DNA from: Flagellimonas meishanensis
Lineage (GTDB): Bacteria > Bacteroidota > Bacteroidia > Flavobacteriales > Flavobacteriaceae
DNA length: 64,000 nt
Assembly (NCBI RefSeq): GCF_019880545.1
Contig: NZ_JAINVW010000003.1
Coordinates: 310,001-374,000, forward strand
Direction: 5' to 3'
Shown here piece by piece: positions 25,225-34,314 of this stretch (its first letter is position 1; every line of letters starts with the position of its first letter). The position numbers and the translations under genes were made by a program. Under the pieces are notes generated by a model. The model saw nothing but the letters and a program-made list of their open reading frames with translations. It was not told the origin of the DNA and did not search any database.

Positions 25225-26961
25225 ATGATGTACTCTTCCATTCCCTCTGCCCAAACATTGGTCCTTTATTTTCAATCCAGGGGGATCAAGCATATTGTTA
25301 TTTCACCAGGTTCTAGAAATGCGCCACTGACCTTGGGTTTCACCAAAAATCTATACTTCAACTGTTATAGCATTGTGGACGAACGGTGTGCTGCTTTTTT
25401 TGCCCTGGGAATGGCACAGCAATTAAAGGAACCAGTAGCTGTTATCTGTACCTCGGGCAGTGCCTTGTTGAACTTTTATCCAGCCGTTGCCGAGGCATTT
25501 TACAGCGATATTCCCCTTATCGTGGTGTCTGCGGACAGACCAAGCTACCGGATTGATATAGGGGATGGACAGACCATCAGGCAGGAAGATGTGCTGGAAA
25601 AGCACATTGGATATTCGGCCAACCTCAGGTTGGATGTTACGCATGCATCAGAGGTCATAGCCAAGTTTGCCCCAGTTCTAATGCAGGAAACCCAGGAAGC
25701 GATACAAGCCTATAATGAACAAGAACTGTCAATTGCACTTGATGTTGCCAAATACGATAGCAGCCCGGTACATATCAATATTCCCTTTGAGGAACCTTTG
25801 TACGGACTTATGGAATCCCCAAACATAAAAATCGCTTCAGGGACTGAAAAGTTTACGGCATCCGAGCCAGATGAAAATTGGGACGAACTGGCAGCCAAAT
25901 GGAACACCAGTCACCGGACAATGGTATTGGTTGGTGTGAATATCCCTGGAACCATGGAAAAGGAAACCCTGGAGGCCCTGGCAAAAGGTGGTTCAACCCT
26001 GGTTTTTACGGAAACCACTTCCAACATGCACCACCCGGATTTTTTTCCAAGTATTGATAGTATAATCGCTCCGATTGAAAAATCTGCGGATAGGGAACAA
26101 CGGTTCCAAGCACTGCAACCCGATCTATTGATAACCTTTGGGGGAATGATTGTCTCCAAAAAGATCAAGGCCTTCTTAAGAAAATATGGTCCCAAGGCGC
26201 ATTGGCATGTCGATTCGAAAAAAGCGTACGACACTTTTTTTGGATTGACCAAGCACATGAAGATGGACCCCAATGATTTTCTAAAGAAAATCAAACCGTC
26301 TGCCACTCCCAAAAGTCCGTATCGAATCCAATGGGAGGGGGTGAAAAGGAGCTATGAGGCTAGGAAGGAAGCCTATCTCAAACAGATTCCGTTTTCAGAT
26401 TTTCTGGTTTATGATGAAATCATCAAATCCATTCCCGCAAATTTTCAGGTACACCTTGCCAACAGTTCCACGGTTCGTTATGCACAACTGTTCCCGATGG
26501 ACCCTTCGCTGGCGGTGTTCTGCAACAGGGGGACAAGCGGTATTGATGGCAGCACCTCCACGGCGATTGGCAGCTCCATTCATGCCACAGCCCCGACCTT
26601 GTTGATTACGGGCGACCTAAGTTTTTTTTATGACAGCAACGCACTTTGGAACACCCATGTCCGAAAGGATTTCAGGATCATCATAATAAACAATGGCGGG
26701 GGAGGCATCTTTAGAATACTTCCGGGGAACGAGGACACAGAGGAATTTTCCACTTTTTTTGAGACCAGTCACCATCTCAATGCCGAACATTTGGCAAACA
26801 TGTATGGATTTGGATATAAAAGTGCCTCCTATGGGGAATCATTGAAAAAGTGCTTGCACGACTTTTATGGACCATCGGACCGGCCTTTTATCCTGGAAAT
26901 TTTTACCCCTAGCAAAGTCAACAATAAAGTTTTGCTCGACTATTTCGATTTCATATCTTAG
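25225..26961 (+). CDS. menD: 2-succinyl-5-enolpyruvyl-6-hydroxy-3-cyclohexene-1-carboxylate synthase MenD
   Basis: A 578-residue thiamine-diphosphate enzyme with the MenD start HIVISPGSRNAPLTLG, the FALGMAQ and CTSGSALLNFYPAVAEA motifs, and the ThDP-binding region GDLSFFYDSNALWN...INNGGGGIF near the C-terminus. It joins isochorismate and 2-oxoglutarate. The start could be either of two successive ATGs (25225, 25228); upstream TTG at 25198 lies before the -7 box and is unlikely. Next come DUF2853 and a terminator. Confidence 0.95.
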   Translation: MMYSSIPSAQTLVLYFQSRGIKHIVISPGSRNAPLTLGFTKNLYFNCYSIVDERCAAFFALGMAQQLKEPVAVICTSGSALLNFYPAVAEAFYSDIPLIVVSADRPSYRIDIGDGQTIRQEDVLEKHIGYSANLRLDVTHASEVIAKFAPVLMQETQEAIQAYNEQELSIALDVAKYDSSPVHINIPFEEPLYGLMESPNIKIASGTEKFTASEPDENWDELAAKWNTSHRTMVLVGVNIPGTMEKETLEALAKGGSTLVFTETTSNMHHPDFFPSIDSIIAPIEKSADREQRFQALQPDLLITFGGMIVSKKIKAFLRKYGPKAHWHVDSKKAYDTFFGLTKHMKMDPNDFLKKIKPSATPKSPYRIQWEGVKRSYEARKEAYLKQIPFSDFLVYDEIIKSIPANFQVHLANSSTVRYAQLFPMDPSLAVFCNRGTSGIDGSTSTAIGSSIHATAPTLLITGDLSFFYDSNALWNTHVRKDFRIIIINNGGGGIFRILPGNEDTEEFSTFFETSHHLNAEHLANMYGFGYKSASYGESLKKCLHDFYGPSDRPFILEIFTPSKVNNKVLLDYFDFIS

Positions 26962-26996
26962 GCCTATCGTATATAAACCGAAGAACACTGACAGTT

Positions 26997-27338
26997 ATGA
27001 GCAAAAGGGATGAATTGATTGAAAAATACGCAGCGGACATCAAGGACAAATTTGGGGAGACACCGGACATGGAATTATTGACCAAGGTGGCCGTAGGATT
27101 AGGTCCCGCTATTTATAATTTGGATGCCTCTAAGGTTTCGGGCTCTGATGAAAAGGAATTGGAGACTGTAAAAAACAACTTTTTGATCAAAAAATTGGGT
27201 CTAAATGATAGTCCGGGCCTATTGGATGCCATCAATTCGGTAATTGACGGCTATGGCAGATCGGAAAAGAACAAATATCGCGCGGTGATTTATTATATGC
27301 TCGCAAAGTATTTTGGAAAGGAATCCGTATACAAGTAG
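26997..27338 (+). CDS. DUF2853 family protein
   Basis: A 113-residue, highly charged, all-helical cytoplasmic protein with the DUF2853 pattern (MSKRDELIEKYAADIKDKFG at the start, KYRAVIYYMLAKYFGK at the end). The function is unknown. It lies 35 bases after menD and before a strong terminator, so it is probably co-transcribed with menD; a link to menaquinone synthesis is only positional. Confidence 0.85.
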   Translation: MSKRDELIEKYAADIKDKFGETPDMELLTKVAVGLGPAIYNLDASKVSGSDEKELETVKNNFLIKKLGLNDSPGLLDAINSVIDGYGRSEKNKYRAVIYYMLAKYFGKESVYK

Positions 27339-27357
27339 AAATTATACCTTTTAAAGG

Positions 27358-27386
27358 CAAGCCGTCCGCTCGGGCGGTTTTTTTAT
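27358..27386 (+). terminator. Terminator after DUF2853 gene
   Basis: GCCGTCC / GGGCGGT stem (one G-T pair) with a four-base loop and a run of seven or more T. It separates the menD-DUF2853 unit from the S1-domain gene. Confidence 0.75.
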
Positions 27387-27414
27387 ACCTATCTTTTGGT
27401 TTCATTGTCGCTAC

Positions 27415-28245
27415 ATGATAGAACTGGGAAATTATAATAAATTGAAGGTCATACGCAGTACAAGCGTAGGTGTTTTTCTTAGTGATGATGAGGGAACCGA
27501 GATACTGCTTCCCAATAAGTATGTGCCCGAAAACATACAACTGGACATGGAACTGGAGGTTTTTTGCTACCTGGACCATAATGAGAGGCCAGTGGCAACC
27601 ACTTTGAAGCCAAGAGTAATACGCAACGGTTTTGCCTTTTTGCAAGTGGCACAAGTATCAGATCACGGCGCATTTGTGGATTGGGGATTGGAAAAGCACC
27701 TTTTGGTACCTTTTAGGGAACAGGTCACTAAAATGGAGGAAGGCAAAAAATACGTGGTACATTGCTATTTGGATGAGAAATCGTTTCGACTTACCGGGTC
27801 AACGCGGACCAACAGATTCCTTTCCAATGAAGATGCCTCCTATGATATAAACGAAGAAGTAGACCTTCTTGTGGGCCGAAAAACACCATTGGGCTGGGAG
27901 GTCATCATCAACAACAAACACAAGGGATTGGTTTTTGCCAATGAGGTATTTGCACCTTTGCACATTGGAAGTGAATTGAAAGGCTACATCAAAAATGTAA
28001 GGGAGGACAACAAAATTGACGTGTCATTGCAGCCCATTGGCGCCAAGATGCTTGAACCCACAGCAAAGCGCATTCTTGATAAACTCCATGAGAACAAGGG
28101 GTTTCTGCCATTGCATGATAAGTCGTCACCGGATGAAATCAAAAAAGAACTGCAATTGAGCAAGAAAGCGTTTAAAAAGGGTGTGGGGGTCTTGTACCGG
28201 GAACGCAGAATAGCACTTGTGGAGGACGGTATTCGCTTGCTGTAA
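27415..28245 (+). CDS. S1 RNA-binding domain protein (CvfB/YitL-like)
   Basis: A 276-residue cytoplasmic protein made of successive S1-like OB-fold units: residues ~5-65, 65-130 (FLQVAQVSDHGAFVDWGLEKHLLVPF is a classic S1 strand pattern) and 140-215, followed by a winged-helix-like C-terminus (KAFKKGVGVLYRERRI). This is the arrangement of CvfB, a virulence and RNA-binding regulator in Firmicutes. RNA binding is likely; the target is unknown. It starts about 30 bases after the terminator. Confidence 0.85.
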   Translation: MIELGNYNKLKVIRSTSVGVFLSDDEGTEILLPNKYVPENIQLDMELEVFCYLDHNERPVATTLKPRVIRNGFAFLQVAQVSDHGAFVDWGLEKHLLVPFREQVTKMEEGKKYVVHCYLDEKSFRLTGSTRTNRFLSNEDASYDINEEVDLLVGRKTPLGWEVIINNKHKGLVFANEVFAPLHIGSELKGYIKNVREDNKIDVSLQPIGAKMLEPTAKRILDKLHENKGFLPLHDKSSPDEIKKELQLSKKAFKKGVGVLYRERRIALVEDGIRLL

Positions 28246-28296
28246 CAATATATTCGGAAATTGCCCATTTAAGTTTTTTTCTTTCACCAAAAATTT

Positions 28297-28304
28297 TACA
28301 TTTG
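28297..28304 (+). promoter_or_regulatory. Bacteroidota -7 promoter element (TACATTTG)
   Basis: Exact TAnnTTTG match, about 70 bases before the ATG of the SPOR-like gene. No clear -33 box. Confidence 0.45.
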
Positions 28305-28373
28305 TTGAATCCTGCATTAACTTATTGACAACTATGCTTTTAGCATGGTTTTTAACCAAATACCAAAGATTAT

Positions 28374-28973
28374 ATGCCTTTTATTGAAGAAAGTGATTTG
28401 TTGGACCTGCACAAGGACATAGATAAGGCCCAGATAATCAATGAAAGACTTTTAGATCAGATAAAGTTCAAAAACAAAGATCTGCGTAGATTAAAGCTGC
28501 AACGAAATGTACTGATGGGCATAACAGCACTCTTTTTGATCAGCGTCTTGGCCATCACTTCGTTCACTGCCGGCCTTAGCAGCAAGAAATCCTATGAAAA
28601 CCAAAACAATCTGTTGGTTTCCATTGATAGCCTGGATGCGATAAAGACACGGATAGACAACCTCAGGACACAGAACGAAGAATTGAGTCTTGTTCGGGAG
28701 TTTTATCTTGCCAGAGCATTTTTGGACAAGGAAAAAATCTATTCCGTTCAGGTCAAATCCTTTGTGGACAACAACATCACTTTGGCGTCGGAAGCGCTCA
28801 CCAATACACTTTTTGTAAAAACAAATCCCTTTTACGCCTATTCCCTAGGAAATTTTGAGACATTGGATGAGGCCCAATCCTTCAGGAAGCAATTGGTTGC
28901 CATGGGCTTCAAGGATGCATTTGTAGCATCGTACAAGGACGGGAAGCGTATAAAAATTGAAGACCCTTATTAA
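28374..28973 (+). CDS. Membrane-anchored coiled-coil protein with SPOR-like C-terminus
   Basis: A 199-residue protein: a cytoplasmic coiled coil (residues 1-45), one membrane helix (about 46-70, VLMGITALFLISVLAITSF), a second coiled coil, and a C-terminal ~75 residues resembling a SPOR domain (KIYSVQVKSF ... AYSLGNFETLDEAQSFRKQL ... AFVASYKDGKRI). SPOR domains bind glycan strands of septal peptidoglycan. By inference it links the envelope with cell division or shape. menA begins one or two bases after its stop, or overlaps it if the upstream TTG is used. Confidence 0.7.
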   Translation: MPFIEESDLLDLHKDIDKAQIINERLLDQIKFKNKDLRRLKLQRNVLMGITALFLISVLAITSFTAGLSSKKSYENQNNLLVSIDSLDAIKTRIDNLRTQNEELSLVREFYLARAFLDKEKIYSVQVKSFVDNNITLASEALTNTLFVKTNPFYAYSLGNFETLDEAQSFRKQLVAMGFKDAFVASYKDGKRIKIEDPY

Positions 28974-28974
28974 T

Positions 28975-29883
28975 TTGGGATCATTAAAAACCTGGGTGCA
29001 GGCGGCAAGATTGCGCACCCTTCCATTATCACTTTCAGGGATTATCGTGGGCACCGCCCTTGCCATGAAACAGGGTTTTTTTGACCTGGGTATTTTTGTG
29101 TTGGCCCTATGTACGACCGTGGGGTTTCAGGTGACCTCCAATTTTGCCAACGATTATGGTGATGGGGTAAAGGGTACTGACAATGAGGATAGAATCGGTC
29201 CCGCCCGAGTGCTCCAAAGCGGACTTCTTTCCCGAAAAGCCCTAAAAAAAGGTATTTTGATTGCCATAGGCGTTACCATGGTTCTTGCTATTGGTCTTCT
29301 CTATAGGGCTTTTGGAAATGATAATTTCGGCCTGTTTTCCTTCTTTTTTATACTGGGGGTATTGAGTATTTGGGCTGCCGTTCGCTACACGGTGGGGTCC
29401 CACGCTTATGGTTATATGGGCTTGGGAGATTTGTTTGTATTTCTCTTCTTTGGATTGTTGGGGGTACTGGGCAGTATGTTTTTGTATACAAAATCGATTG
29501 GTTGGAGTGCATTGCTTCCGGCGATAGGAATAGGACTCTTGTGCGTTGGTGTGCTTAATCTCAATAATCTTAGGGACATACATTCTGATAAGAAGCATGG
29601 AAAGAACACCTTGGTCGTCAAAATGGGATTTAAGAAAGGCAAGCGTTACCATGTTTTTTTGATTGCAATGGCATTTATCTGTTTTTCCATGCATGCATGG
29701 GTTGAACATTTGAGATGGAAGGATTCCTATTTTCTGCTGGCATTTTTGCCCATGGCCATCCATCTAAAAAAGGTAGTGTTTACCGAAGAACCAGGGGAAC
29801 TTGATGGAGAACTTAAAAAATTGGCACTCAGCACTTTTTTACTATCCCTGTTGTACTGTTTTGCTGTAAATAATTTTTTGTAA
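28975..29883 (+). CDS. menA: 1,4-dihydroxy-2-naphthoate polyprenyltransferase MenA
   Basis: A membrane protein of ~302 residues in the UbiA family with about eight or nine helices. The Mg-prenyl-diphosphate site NFANDYGDGVKGTDNEDR and the MenA marker AARLRTLPLSLSGIIVG are both present; the second Asp-rich loop is LNNLRDIHSDKKHGKNTL. It attaches the isoprenoid tail to DHNA. No ATG is available near the start: I chose TTG at 28975, one base after the upstream stop; TTG at 28957 (overlapping) is an alternative. Translation is probably coupled to the SPOR-like gene. Confidence 0.92.
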   Translation: MGSLKTWVQAARLRTLPLSLSGIIVGTALAMKQGFFDLGIFVLALCTTVGFQVTSNFANDYGDGVKGTDNEDRIGPARVLQSGLLSRKALKKGILIAIGVTMVLAIGLLYRAFGNDNFGLFSFFFILGVLSIWAAVRYTVGSHAYGYMGLGDLFVFLFFGLLGVLGSMFLYTKSIGWSALLPAIGIGLLCVGVLNLNNLRDIHSDKKHGKNTLVVKMGFKKGKRYHVFLIAMAFICFSMHAWVEHLRWKDSYFLLAFLPMAIHLKKVVFTEEPGELDGELKKLALSTFLLSLLYCFAVNNFL

Positions 29884-29888
29884 TTTTG
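29860..29888 (+). promoter_or_regulatory. Candidate promoter of the LytTR response regulator gene
   Basis: TTTG (29860-29863), 17 bases, TAATTTTG (29881-29888). The -7 element overlaps the menA stop codon. The spacing is two bases short of ideal. Confidence 0.45.
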
Positions 29889-29907
29889 AGATGCAACCCA
29901 CTAAACT

Positions 29908-30675
29908 TTGAACGATTTGGAACATCCGATTAAAATATTGATTGTAGAGGACAATGTGATCATCGCTGATGACATGCAGTCCATGCTGGAAGAGATCGGC
30001 TATGAGATCGTGGACAATGTTATTGTATATGAACAGGCCGTTGATGTATTGAAGAACAATCACGTGGATTTAGTGCTCATAGACATTATATTGGCTTCCG
30101 ATAAAACAGGCATAGACCTTGGAAAGCACATCAGGGACAATTATAACATTCCATTTATTTTTGTCACCTCAAACTCCGATAGGGCCACCGTCGAGAATGC
30201 CAAAACGGTCAAACCGGACGGTTATTTGGTCAAACCCTTCGAGCAACAGGACCTATATACCTCAATTGAGATTGCACTTTCCAATTTCAACTATAACTCA
30301 AAAATGAGGGATAACATGACGGATGACAGTGGTGATGGCGAAGGTATTGTCTCCAACTCCATCCTAAAGGATTCCATCTTCGTAAAAAAACAACATCTAT
30401 ATTATAGAATTCAGTTTGAGGATATCCAGTTCATCAAAGCGGACAATGTATACCTAGAGGTAAATACGGTGGACAAGAAATTTTTGGTGCGCTCTCCACT
30501 CAAGGATTATTTGGAAAAATTGCCACGCAACAAATTTTATAGAGCACACAAATCCTATATCGTAAATGTGGACCATATTGATGCCATCAATTCCAAGGAC
30601 ATCATGATCAACAATAACCTGATTCCAATTTCCAAGGATTTTAAGGAGTTCATCATCTCGTCCATGAACAGTTGA
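29908..30675 (+). CDS. LytTR-family response regulator
   Basis: A 255-residue regulator. The receiver domain (about 8-125) has the acidic pair in LIVEDNVIIADDM, phospho-acceptor Asp59 in LVLIDIIL, a Thr in FVTSN and Lys in LVKPFE. After a linker comes a LytTR DNA-binding domain (about 150-250) with IQFIKADNVYLEV and FYRAHKSYIVNVDHI. The only reasonable start is TTG at 29908. By family knowledge LytTR domains bind 9-base direct repeats spaced by about two helical turns. The likely partner is the TPR kinase gene 560 bases downstream, which has such repeats in front of it. Confidence 0.9.
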   Translation: MNDLEHPIKILIVEDNVIIADDMQSMLEEIGYEIVDNVIVYEQAVDVLKNNHVDLVLIDIILASDKTGIDLGKHIRDNYNIPFIFVTSNSDRATVENAKTVKPDGYLVKPFEQQDLYTSIEIALSNFNYNSKMRDNMTDDSGDGEGIVSNSILKDSIFVKKQHLYYRIQFEDIQFIKADNVYLEVNTVDKKFLVRSPLKDYLEKLPRNKFYRAHKSYIVNVDHIDAINSKDIMINNNLIPISKDFKEFIISSMNS

Positions 30676-30699
30676 TACAATTCGTAAGAAACCATGAAG

Positions 30700-30728
30700 A
30701 ACGCCCCAATCTCTGGGGCGTTTTTTTG
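30700..30728 (+). terminator. Terminator after the LytTR regulator gene
   Basis: AACGCCCC / GGGGCGTT stem with a six-base loop, then a run of T. Confidence 0.85.
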
Positions 30729-30965
30729 TTTTATGGTCCTTAAAAAGGCCATCACCACAATTATCAAGGGCTTCGCAACAATAATTTCCATCTACGGCGG
30801 CAGTGGTATACTTTAGCTATGTAATTGATTCAGAAAGTAATTTTTTCATTTTCATATAGTGTTCTCGTAAAAGGGTCTTGTGGTAAAAGCAAGGCCTTTT
30901 TCAATTGTTATAGGGCCGTAAATCGCCCAACTCCGTGAAATGCACAAAAACATCGACCAATTGCA

Positions 30966-31028
30966 CTTTAACATACGGCCAAGTAACTTTCACAACAGAA
31001 ATTGAAGGTTTCACAACAATCCCAATCA
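30966..31028 (+). promoter_or_regulatory. Three 21-bp-spaced direct repeats, candidate LytTR operator
   Basis: CTTTAACATAC (from 30966), CTTTCACAACA (from 30987) and GTTTCACAACA (from 31008) follow at exact 21-base steps; the last two share ten identical bases (TTTCACAACA). LytTR regulators (for example AgrA) recognise 9-base direct repeats with 21-22-base periodicity. The array lies in the 30729-31234 stretch between the response regulator and the TPR kinase gene; the rest of that stretch shows no convincing gene. Confidence 0.5.
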
Positions 31029-31234
31029 AGTCTCTCCCAATGAATCTAATTTTGAAAGTAATATAACGTTCTTTATATACCCCATACGTTGACCAAGAGT
31101 GCATTTTCAAACAGGTTTTGTACAACCTTTTAAAACAGCGCAGAGTTACATTCAACAATAAGGGGCTATTAGCAGTAAAGGGCACATAAACAATAGCATT
31201 TCGGGTTTTTTTGAATGTACTATCAGGTAAATTA

Positions 31235-33196
31235 ATGGAACGTTACGCCAGATTCTTCTTCATTTTCCTTTTAATGGCATCCGTGCAGATGGCCACGGCC
31301 CAATCCTTGGAGGGAGAAAGGCAAAACGTGCTTGATGACTTCCAGTCTACACAGGGCGCCCCGGAAAGATTTAGAGTGTTTTTTGGTTCAGTGAACCGAT
31401 ATGATATCAATTCCGCTTACGATTGGTTGGATACCGTGAAGGTATACCTGGCCAACTCCGAAAAGACCAAGGATACCTTTGCCATGCGATTGTACAAGGT
31501 AATGCAGGCACAATTGTACAACGACCTGGGAGAATTCGACAAGAGTACCGCCCTGGCCAAGGAACTTCATACCGAATTGGATTCCCTGGATTCCGATTCC
31601 AGAAAAGTCGTGCTGAACGTGTTGGATGATAACTATGCCAACCTGCAGTTGTTCGACAAGCAAATCGAGATAAGAAAGCAAAAAAGGGAGCTGGGCATAA
31701 CGGAGAATGTCGCCTTTTACGATATATACAGCAACCTAGGGCTCTACAGAAAGGCCAGGAACCAATACATCATGGAGGTTAAGCCCACCATTGCCGACAA
31801 CGATTCCTACGGGTTGGCCAGATACCATGGAAAGGTGGGCAATTATCTGCGATTGGACAATTCGGCGCCAACAGCGATGAGCGAACTGAAAAAGGCAAAG
31901 GCCTATTTGGATGTTTTTATCAACGATATTTCCATACAAAAATCCGAAGAACAGCTTTTTGAGAGCGATCTTTTAAAAGCGGAAATAGAGGGCAATATCG
32001 CCAAGTGCCATGTGATGTTGGGCGAATATGAAGAAGCTATCCCTCTTTTGGAAAACAGTATTGAGGTTCTGAACGGATCACCCAAGAACAACCATAAGAG
32101 TGAGGTGGTGGACAATACCCTGTATCTGGCCGATGCCAACCTGCAGTTGGAAAAGTTCCTGGCCGCAAAGCGAATGTTAGACATTGATTTTGACAATATC
32201 AGCGTACTTCAGAACATCAAGAGAAACAGTTTGCTCGCAGAGTACTATGACAAGGTGGAGAATTATAGAAACGCTGCCACCTACTACAAACGAAATGAAC
32301 GGATCAAGGATTCCTTGGCGCAAAAGCAGTCCGCACTTATAAAACAACAATTGGTCACCATTGTGGCCAACGAGGATTTGGAGAATTCCCAGCGTTTGAT
32401 TGACGAACAGAAACGAATCAACGAACTGGCACGTAGCGAAATGAAGGCCAAGGATGAGAGGATCAATTTGGTGTTCATTTCCCTCATCTTCACCTTGCTC
32501 GGTTTCGCGGGATTGGTCTATGCCTACTTAAAAAGTATCAAGAACCAACGTTTGATCGCGGAACAGAAGCACATAATCGAGAACGCCCTTATCGAAAAAG
32601 ATTCCTTGTTGAAGGAGATTCACCACCGGGTGAAGAACAACCTGCAAATGGTTTCCAGCCTGTTGAGCCTCCAAACCAAGAATACCCGAAGCAAATCGGC
32701 CATAGAAGCCTTGGAAGAAGGAAAGAGCCGGGTAAAGGCCATGGCATTGATCCATCAAAAGCTTTATCAAAATGATGACCTATCGGTGATAGAAATGCAA
32801 GGGTATATCGAAAGCCTCATCAACAGTGTGCAATCCGTGTATAAAAAAGGAGGGCATAACATCAACATCACCATTGATGCGGAGGGCACAGAATTGGATA
32901 TTGACCGGGCAATCCCATTTGGATTGATTTTGAACGAATTGGTCTCCAATTCCTTCAAATATGCGTTCCCGGGCAATGACGATGACGGAAAAATATACAT
33001 CCATTTGAGAAAAAATGGCAGCCAGGGCTATTTTGAATATACCGATAATGGTGTGGGACTTCCGGAGGATACCGACGACCATAGCCACTCTTCCATGGGA
33101 ATACGACTGATCAACCGATTGGTGAACCAATTGCAATCCAAACTGAACATTGACAAGAATGTGGAGGGGGTACGCTTTTGGTTTAATTTCAGTTAA
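31235..33196 (+). CDS. TPR-containing sensor histidine kinase (HisKA_2 type)
   Basis: A 653-residue protein. It has a signal peptide (residues 1-23, ending ATAQS), ~380 residues of tetratricopeptide repeats in the periplasm, one membrane helix (about 418-438), a coiled linker, and a HisKA_2 dimerisation domain with EIHHRVKNNLQMVSSLLSLQ (His463/464). The ATPase domain has NELVSNSFKYAF, DNGVGLP and SSMGIRLINRLVNQL. The kinase is intact. I start at ATG 31235 because of the signal peptide; the TTG at 31211 is upstream of it. The LytTR regulator gene upstream is the natural partner. Confidence 0.9.
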   Translation: MERYARFFFIFLLMASVQMATAQSLEGERQNVLDDFQSTQGAPERFRVFFGSVNRYDINSAYDWLDTVKVYLANSEKTKDTFAMRLYKVMQAQLYNDLGEFDKSTALAKELHTELDSLDSDSRKVVLNVLDDNYANLQLFDKQIEIRKQKRELGITENVAFYDIYSNLGLYRKARNQYIMEVKPTIADNDSYGLARYHGKVGNYLRLDNSAPTAMSELKKAKAYLDVFINDISIQKSEEQLFESDLLKAEIEGNIAKCHVMLGEYEEAIPLLENSIEVLNGSPKNNHKSEVVDNTLYLADANLQLEKFLAAKRMLDIDFDNISVLQNIKRNSLLAEYYDKVENYRNAATYYKRNERIKDSLAQKQSALIKQQLVTIVANEDLENSQRLIDEQKRINELARSEMKAKDERINLVFISLIFTLLGFAGLVYAYLKSIKNQRLIAEQKHIIENALIEKDSLLKEIHHRVKNNLQMVSSLLSLQTKNTRSKSAIEALEEGKSRVKAMALIHQKLYQNDDLSVIEMQGYIESLINSVQSVYKKGGHNINITIDAEGTELDIDRAIPFGLILNELVSNSFKYAFPGNDDDGKIYIHLRKNGSQGYFEYTDNGVGLPEDTDDHSHSSMGIRLINRLVNQLQSKLNIDKNVEGVRFWFNFS

Positions 33197-33243
33197 GGCC
33201 CAAAATCCGCTTTATTTCTCCCTTGTTTTGGATTCAAAAAAGC

Positions 33244-33251
33244 TAAATTTG
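33244..33251 (+). promoter_or_regulatory. Bacteroidota -7 promoter element (TAAATTTG) of menC
   Basis: Exact TAnnTTTG, ten bases before the menC ATG. A CTTG at 33222-33225 lies 18 bases upstream and may be the -33 box. Confidence 0.55.
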
Positions 33252-33261
33252 AATCCATCGA

Positions 33262-34314
33262 ATGAAAGCTACCTACACAAAGTACAATCTTGATTTTAAG
33301 GTCCCAAGCGGTACTTCCCGAGGAGTGCTTGCCCAAAAGGAAACCTGGTTCATACTTTTGGAAGAAGAAGGTAACATGGGGGTAGGCGAATGTGGAGTTT
33401 TGCGTGGCCTTAGCTTTGATGATGTGCCGGATTATGAGGAGCAACTGGCTTGGACCTGCCAGAACATTGCATTGGGAGAGGCTGAACTTTTGAAACGATT
33501 GACCTTGTTTCCTTCCATACGTTTTGGTCTGGAACAGGCTTTTTTATCCCTCAGATCCAAAGATCCTTTCAAGCTTTTCCCCTCTAACTTCACTGAGAAA
33601 GAAGAACCAATAGCCATCAATGGACTGATTTGGATGGGTGATGAGACATTTATGCTCTCGCAATTGGAACAAAAACTGCAGGAGGGTTTTAAGTGCATCA
33701 AAATGAAGATAGGGGCCATCGATTTTGAGAAAGAACTGGCAATCCTTCATTCGATAAGAAATCGCTTTTCTAAAGAAGAAATTGAACTTCGTGTGGATGC
33801 GAACGGAGCTTTTGGCCCTCATGAAGCGATGGGAAAGCTGCAAGAATTGTCCGCATATCAAATCCATTCCATAGAACAGCCCATAAAACCCAGGCAATGG
33901 CATGCCATGGCCCAACTGTGTGAAGATACCCCTTTGCCAATTGCACTGGATGAAGAATTAATTGGCATATTTGATGTAACCGAAAAGGAAAGAATGCTAC
34001 AAACCATTAAGCCACAGTACATCATTCTGAAACCAAGTCTGGTGGGTGGTTTTGCTGCCTGCAGCGAATGGATTTCCCTGGCGGAACAGAACAACATAGG
34101 TTGGTGGATCACGAGCGCCCTGGAAAGCAATATCGGGCTCAATGCCATAGCCCAATGGACCTATACCCTTGAAAATGAAATGCCGCAGGGTTTGGGCACT
34201 GGCAGTTTGTACACCAATAACTTTACATGTCCGCTGGAAGTTGCAAATGGAAACTTATATTATAGAAAAGAAAGGAACTGGAACTTGGATTTAATCAAAC
34301 AACTATGTATATAG
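33262..34314 (+). CDS. menC: o-Succinylbenzoate synthase MenC (enolase superfamily)
   Basis: A 350-residue enolase-superfamily enzyme. The active-site set is visible: KMKIG, the metal-binding RVDANGAF, IEQP and ALDEE, and the second lysine in ILKPSLVGG. The superfamily also includes dipeptide epimerases and muconate enzymes, but the position immediately before menE (with one gene between) supports o-succinylbenzoate synthase. Its last ten bases overlap the CPBP gene, so translation is probably coupled. Confidence 0.88.
   Translation: MKATYTKYNLDFKVPSGTSRGVLAQKETWFILLEEEGNMGVGECGVLRGLSFDDVPDYEEQLAWTCQNIALGEAELLKRLTLFPSIRFGLEQAFLSLRSKDPFKLFPSNFTEKEEPIAINGLIWMGDETFMLSQLEQKLQEGFKCIKMKIGAIDFEKELAILHSIRNRFSKEEIELRVDANGAFGPHEAMGKLQELSAYQIHSIEQPIKPRQWHAMAQLCEDTPLPIALDEELIGIFDVTEKERMLQTIKPQYIILKPSLVGGFAACSEWISLAEQNNIGWWITSALESNIGLNAIAQWTYTLENEMPQGLGTGSLYTNNFTCPLEVANGNLYYRKERNWNLDLIKQLCI

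Noticed and set aside
30901-31185. A 94-residue minus-strand frame between the LytTR regulator and the TPR kinase
   Set aside because: Its composition does not look like a natural protein, there is no promoter or conserved motif, and it covers the repeats that I read as an operator. I treat it as chance.
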